A stretch of DNA of 64,000 nt. It comes from CAWBBA01 sp963729795. GTDB lineage: Bacteria; Desulfobacterota; Desulfomonilia; Desulfomonilales; Desulfomonilaceae. The notes under the pieces were generated by a model. It was not told the origin of the DNA. It was given only the letters and a program-made list of their open reading frames with translations, and did not search any database. Position 1 is the stretch's first letter, and each line of letters starts with the position of its first letter. The position numbers and the translations under genes are program-made. Of the stretch, positions 60,382-64,000 are shown in pieces. The stretch is taken from contig CAVSPC010000058.1 in assembly GCA_963729795.1 (NCBI GenBank), forward strand, positions 78,784 through 142,783, written 5' to 3'.

Positions 60382-61152
60382 TTACTCATGATGTTGGCCG
60401 CTCACGCCCACTCTTTGGACGGATTGGTGGAAAGTCGCCAACGAATCCAACAGGTCCCTCTCGTTGAACACCTCAAATGTGAGCACACCTTGGAAGTGCC
60501 GGTGGAGCATTTCCACCACAGGGTCGAGCCTCGTCGCTGGAATAAGAGACAGTCGCTTGTGGTCGCGATCACTCACTCCGTGAATGTGGACAACCCTGGT
60601 ACGTGAAGACCATTTGTCGAGAAATGGGGTCGGGTCCAGCCCCTGCTTCCAAAGATGGCCTATGTCCACGCAGCATGACACAGGTATCGTGTCTAGGATC
60701 GCATCGAGCTTCGTCGGAGACCAATCATCCAAATTCTCGACACAGACATGTTCGGGGCGAGGGACTTCGTCACAGATAATCTTCAGGGATCGCAAAGAGT
60801 TGTCGATCCAGCGCCTGCTCAGTCCTGGCGAGGATCGATCTTTAGTTTCAAGATGTACGATGTAAGCTCGTGGCAAGAGTTGCTCTGTGCTTCTGATGGC
60901 CCGCACGGCTTTGGCTATGGACGGTTCTTCATCCGCCAGGCCCAGCCCCAAAGGCAAATGGACTGTGTAAGTCATATCATGGTCCGCTGCCAGTAACTTT
61001 AGCTCGTCAATCGTATCCTTATCAGGAAGATCGTTTGAGCCTTCGTCGAGTTCAAATATAACGAGTTCCACATCCTGAACTCTGCCTGCCAGCTTGCGGA
61101 CGTTGGTGATAATGTCCGCCGGATAAATGTAAGACGTGGTCCCGAGTCTCAT
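60382..61152 (-). CDS. cbiR: CbiR-like cobamide-remodelling enzyme (TIM-barrel phosphodiesterase)
   Basis: Start at the ATG at 61152 (MRLGTTSYIYPADI) with AGGTGA upstream; a GTG at 61161 overlaps cobS. 256 residues. AP-endonuclease-2-like TIM barrel with the N-terminal RLGTTSYIYPADIITNVRKL, ELVIFELDEG, YTVHLPLGLGL, VHLETKD, CVENLDD, CVDIGHLWKQG, VVHIHGVSDRDHKRL and LTFEVFNE, which hold the metal-binding His and acidic residues. CbiR hydrolyses the nucleotide-loop phosphodiester of cobamides so they can be rebuilt. Overlap with cobS strongly supports this role. Confidence 0.88.
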   Translation of the reverse strand: MRLGTTSYIYPADIITNVRKLAGRVQDVELVIFELDEGSNDLPDKDTIDELKLLAADHDMTYTVHLPLGLGLADEEPSIAKAVRAIRSTEQLLPRAYIVHLETKDRSSPGLSRRWIDNSLRSLKIICDEVPRPEHVCVENLDDWSPTKLDAILDTIPVSCCVDIGHLWKQGLDPTPFLDKWSSRTRVVHIHGVSDRDHKRLSLIPATRLDPVVEMLHRHFQGVLTFEVFNERDLLDSLATFHQSVQRVGVSGQHHE

Positions 61153-61157
61153 CGCTT

Positions 61158-61880
61158 TCACCTGGCACAGGCGATCAAGAGGAATAGGGTTTCCGCCAGT
61201 TCGCAGATTGCCCCCAGTACGTCGCCGTTAATGGTCGGAAGCCTCGAATCGGAGAAACTCCTGAACCATATTGCGCCCAAATAGGCGCCCCCTGCCGCTA
61301 TAATCCCCATCCAGCCCGCTATTGCCGCGGGGACCAGTCCGATCAGAGCTGCCCATCGAACTGTATTCCGATCTAGTCCGGCAAGAAACATCGCGGCCAT
61401 ACCTTCTCCTCTGTGTCGGGATCCGTAAGCAGTCAGCACCATGACGCCTCGGCCCACGACAGGCGCGAGGAACAGCGCAATAATCCGCAAATCCACAGAT
61501 GCAAGGGCCGCGGTCTTCAGAGCGAGTAGAGCGATAAGAGCCAGTGCCCCGAAAGTGCCCATACGAGAATCTTTCAAGATGACGAATCGCTGTTCCGGAG
61601 TCACCGATGCAGCCAATGCATCCCAGCAGTCAGTCCAGCCGTCCAGATGGAGCCCCCCGGTAAGAAAGATCCATAATGTTACTGTTAAAATCGCAGCAAT
61701 AAATGGTGGGAAGTGCGAGAAAAAAATGAGATGAGCGATCACGAGAAATAAGCCGATTATAGCGCCCACCAAAGGAAAGGCCCACGCGGACCGGCCGGCT
61801 TCAGCCAAATCTGTGATGGCGCGACCACGACTTCCAAAAATGGTAAGAAAACTCAGCGCGGTTTGGAGGCTCTTTAGCAT
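61158..61880 (-). CDS. cobS: Cobalamin-5'-phosphate synthase
   Basis: 240 residues, about six membrane helices. Family motifs: ALSFLTIFG at the N-terminus, GGLHLDGWTDCWDAL (DGxxD metal site), LKDSRMGTFGALAL (KDSRxGxxG) and GVMVLTAYGSRHRGEGM. It joins adenosyl-GDP-cobinamide with alpha-ribazole-phosphate in the inner membrane. It overlaps cbiR, so the pair can open and reassemble salvaged cobamides. Confidence 0.95.
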   Translation of the reverse strand: MLKSLQTALSFLTIFGSRGRAITDLAEAGRSAWAFPLVGAIIGLFLVIAHLIFFSHFPPFIAAILTVTLWIFLTGGLHLDGWTDCWDALAASVTPEQRFVILKDSRMGTFGALALIALLALKTAALASVDLRIIALFLAPVVGRGVMVLTAYGSRHRGEGMAAMFLAGLDRNTVRWAALIGLVPAAIAGWMGIIAAGGAYLGAIWFRSFSDSRLPTINGDVLGAICELAETLFLLIACAR

Positions 61881-61887
61881 GCTGCGA

Positions 61888-63001
61888 TCACTCCGAACTT
61901 ATTGTGGTTACGTACGTGAATTTCCCGTCTTGTACCTTGTCTATCACCATGGCTTTGATGGGATTACCATCAGGCTTCATAGTGATTTTCCCCGTCACCC
62001 CGTTGAAATCCTTGGTTGCCGCCAGTGCCTGGCGGATTTTTGCGGGCTCGGCCGATCCGGCTCTCTTCACCGCGTCGACAATGATCAAATATGCAGTCCG
62101 CGGCCATGGCCGTGAAGGAATCGAGTTCTTTGTCGGGATACTCAGCCTCGAAGCGGCGCAGGAATTTTTTCCCTGGTTTACTAGTTATCATGTCTTTATG
62201 AAAATACGTCGTAAAATATATGCCCTCCACCGCGCTGCCCCCAAGTTTCAATAGTCCGGGAGCATGGAGTTCATTTCCTCCGAGTATGGGGGCCGTCAGA
62301 TCCAGAGCCACAGCCTGCTTGGCCACAAGAGCGCATTCGGTATAACAAATTGGAGCACAAATTACATCAGGATTTGCTTCCTTGATGGAACTCAACTGGG
62401 GAGTAAAATCGCGATTACCGCTTTTGAATTTAGACTCCGACACGATCCTCCCGCCTGCCTGCACGAACTCCTTCTTGAAGGAAGCAGCGAGGCGCAAAGA
62501 ATAATCCTGCGTGATGTCGCAGATTAGCGCTGCGGTCTTGGCTTTGAGCCGGTTGTGGGCAAATTTGGCGAGAACTCGGCCCTGGTCCGTATCAATGAAG
62601 CACAGGCGAAAGATACATTTTTTCCCTTGAGTTACAATATGATTGGTGGCTGTCGGGGACACCATCGGAATCTTGCTCCTTTCGGCAAGATCCGCGCCTG
62701 CCATGGTATCGCTTGAATCCGTACCGCCGATTATGGCGCAGACCTTATCTTTTTCAATAAGCCTCAATACAGCCTCGGCCGATTCGAATTTGTCGGACTT
62801 GGTGTCTGCAAGCTTAACGTCAACCGGCCTTCCCAAGACCTCCGGCTGCATTTTCCTGGCGACAGAAATGCCTATCCATCCCATCTCGCCGCATGAGGCG
62901 CCATTTCCTGTCATGGAAAGATACGCCCCCAGAACAACAGGTTCGGTCGCACTTGCCGTCACGGACACCAGCGCCGCCAACGCTGCGATAAGCACACACA
63001 A
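61888..63001 (-). pseudogene. LivK-like branched-chain amino-acid binding protein, frameshifted
   Basis: TTG start at 63001 (start uncertain) and signal peptide (VLIAALAALVSVTASATEP). The binding-protein type I fold reads VVLGAYLSMTGNGASCGE, GGTDSSDTMAGADLAERSKI, KCIFRLCFIDTDQGRVLAKF and ALICDITQDYSLRLAASFKK. Near 62098 the frame breaks: AMAAD then one surplus T, after which AYLIIVDAVKRAGSAEPAKI, ending KDGKFTYVTTISSE-like at 61888, is in the other frame (stop after TISSE). Removing that T restores a 370-residue protein. No permease genes are in view. Confidence 0.8.
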
Positions 63002-63297
63002 AAATCTCGACGTATGACACCTCCCAGCAATGGTTCGGCGACTCGCTTACGTAAAACAACTACCAACCGGCTGCGCATCAGCCATAAGCGAGATATAGGT
63101 CCCTGAAAATGACAGGCTGCCGCACTCTTTTCGTTTCGGTTCAGGAATCGCATGTCCCTTGCCCGCGGCTATTCGGATCTTTCCGTTTCCTCTTTTCGGC
63201 TCTTCACTCTTTTACCACGTGATAGCGCTTTAGGATATTCAGTGATCTTTTCCTCGTGGCGTGGTAATCCTCCCATATTGACTCATAGGGGTGACAC
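63002..63297. other. Intergenic region before Cys-rich peptide gene
   Basis: About 300 bases, no gene. GTGACACGTGACT just before 63298 is a partial palindrome; GGGGTG five to ten bases before the ATG is the probable ribosome site. No clear promoter. Confidence 0.35.
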
Positions 63298-63498
63298 GTG
63301 ACTATGACTGATAAAGACCGTGACGAAACAATACCGCAAAAAGATGCTCGTCCGCAGTACCAAAAACCGGAGATAATAGAATTTGACGAGACGCACGAAG
63401 CGCACGGCCCGTGCCATTACGGGAGCGTTGGCCAGGGAGGAACGTGCAGGTCCGGCGGCAGTGCGTCGGGAAAGTGCATTATCGGGGCCTTGAGGTAA
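63298..63498 (+). CDS. RiPP-precursor-like Cys/Gly-rich peptide
   Basis: 66 residues. A charged leader-like part (MTMTDKDRDETIPQKDARPQ) is followed by YQKPEIIEFDETHEAHG, a KPEI.EF motif seen in several radical-SAM peptide precursors, and a core with three Cys in Gly/Ser-rich context: GPCHYGSVGQGGTCRSGGSA then SGKCIIGALR. The charged N-terminus, the KP turn and the Cys/Gly core fit a leader-core peptide matured by a radical SAM enzyme. No maturase is visible in the window; it may lie to the right. Ribosome site GGGGTG. Confidence 0.6.
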   Translation: MTMTDKDRDETIPQKDARPQYQKPEIIEFDETHEAHGPCHYGSVGQGGTCRSGGSASGKCIIGALR

Positions 63499-63521
63499 CG
63501 AGTTGCGCGCTTAAAGTTCGC

Positions 63522-63656
63522 ATGTCGGCTGCCGTCTCGATCGACACCGCGGACAGTGTGATGTTTTCTTCAATCCCCAGCAATGCCTTGAACGAGCGGG
63601 AAGCGGAGACAGAACCCAAAATCGGACGATTGCATCCAAACAATATGAGAGGATGA
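63522..63656 (+). CDS. Possible short protein or gene remnant
   Basis: 45 codons from an ATG at 63522 (MSAAVSIDTADSVMFSSIPS, then NALNEREAETEPKIGRLHPN). No ribosome site; not recognisable. It may be a remnant. Confidence 0.2.
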   Translation: MSAAVSIDTADSVMFSSIPSNALNEREAETEPKIGRLHPNNMRG

Positions 63657-63695
63657 ATAAAGTATCCGCAGGTGGGTGAAGGAGCGAGGTCTGGT

Positions 63696-63881
63696 ATGAA
63701 CAGCAAAAAAATCGCGGTCATCATAGCAGTGGCCGCGGCGATTGCAGTCACTGCGGTGGCATTCTGGTCAATTTCCGGTGGGGCTTTGACAAGGTACAGG
63801 ATCGGTGCAAACCAACATAAGCACAGCATCGCCATCCGGCATTTCCGGGCCGTTAGGTGCACTACTAAACCGGCCCGCTAG
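63696..63881 (+). CDS. Signal-peptide-bearing frame, apparently broken
   Basis: ATG at 63696 after GAGG opens a good signal peptide (MNSKKIAVIIAVAAAIAVTA, then VAFWSISGG). The following residues in this frame are unlike a mature domain and stop at 63881. After about 63869 another frame is open to the window edge (PTTYNKSAFSMCYDGWIQGN). A further frameshift is possible. Product unknown. Confidence 0.35.
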   Translation: MNSKKIAVIIAVAAAIAVTAVAFWSISGGALTRYRIGANQHKHSIAIRHFRAVRCTTKPAR

Positions 63882-64000
63882 TACCGCCGGTGAGGCCCAC
63901 GACTTATAACAAAAGCGCTTTTTCCATGTGCTACGACGGTTGGATTCAGGGTAATGACGGGCCCACCTACCGGTGCGATGTTCGTAGCTTGCCGTCCTGT

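Noticed and set aside
63479..63862. 127-codon minus-strand frame at the right edge
   Set aside because: It overlaps the end of the Cys-rich peptide gene and a better signal-peptide frame, with no ribosome site.
1..64000. CRISPR array
   Set aside because: No evenly spaced direct repeats of CRISPR type were seen; the periodic sequence at 32915-33292 is coding.

Overview
This window looks like the chromosome of a strictly anaerobic Desulfobacterota (former deltaproteobacterial) organism, probably near Desulfomonile or the Syntrophobacterales. That is inference from gene content: a Tol-Pal operon of Gram-negative type, a CooC-like maturation ATPase beside a MetE/UroD-type protein, a second UroD-like methyltransferase-type protein, CbiR next to CobS (cobamide remodelling and assembly), a likely selenocysteine-containing thioredoxin-like protein, an S41 processing protease, and many secreted proline/cysteine-rich small proteins. 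No marker gene fixes the species.

Layout. 1-10 kb: cell-surface polysaccharide block, mostly on the minus strand (Wzx-type flippase, two GT2 glycosyltransferases, accessory proteins, an inverse-autotransporter-like barrel), followed by two tandem UDP-GlcNAc 2-epimerase paralogues on the plus strand. 10-18 kb: PEBP-family protein, the Sec thioredoxin-like gene, an almost gene-free kilobase, an ankyrin protein, an MBL-fold hydrolase, a CtpA-type protease and a radical SAM protein. 18.8-24.9 kb: a large TPR protein ending in a pseudokinase, a small Cys protein, an M23 peptidase and a frameshifted PQY-rich secreted protein. 25.4-30.4 kb: tolQ-tolR-tolA-tolB-pal-cpoB on the minus strand. 30.8-34.1 kb: a giant degenerate-receiver protein with 54-bp tandem repeats. 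34.5-45.6 kb: CooC/MetE-like operon, GNAT, TPR, RNase PH, UroD-like, CvpA and a broken LysM lipoprotein.

45.6-55.8 kb is the accessory region. It holds a promoter-driven pair (membrane GAF-like protein plus Panacea-domain protein), a predicted nuclease, a 3.8-kb IS21-family element carrying ParB-like and zinc-finger passengers and inserted with a 9-bp duplication into a small Cys gene, a truncated operon with a NucS-like nuclease, and a tRNA-Ala(GGC) gene split in two by about 1.05 kb containing a truncated DUF4145 gene. 55.8-64 kb: frameshifted AcfC-like binding protein, PilZ protein, PAP2 phosphatase, tRNA-Leu(CAG), cbiR-cobS, a frameshifted LivK-like binding protein and a RiPP-precursor-like Cys peptide.

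Four otherwise good genes carry a single reading-frame break, each consistent with one surplus base, so either recent decay or sequence error is present. Dispersed palindromic repeats, including an inverted pair of MITE-like elements at 10.3 and 57.9 kb, fill many intergenic gaps. The strongest leads are the UxxC selenoprotein, the split tRNA-Ala, the GAF-TM/Panacea pair, the ParB-bearing IS21 and the Cys-rich precursor peptide.
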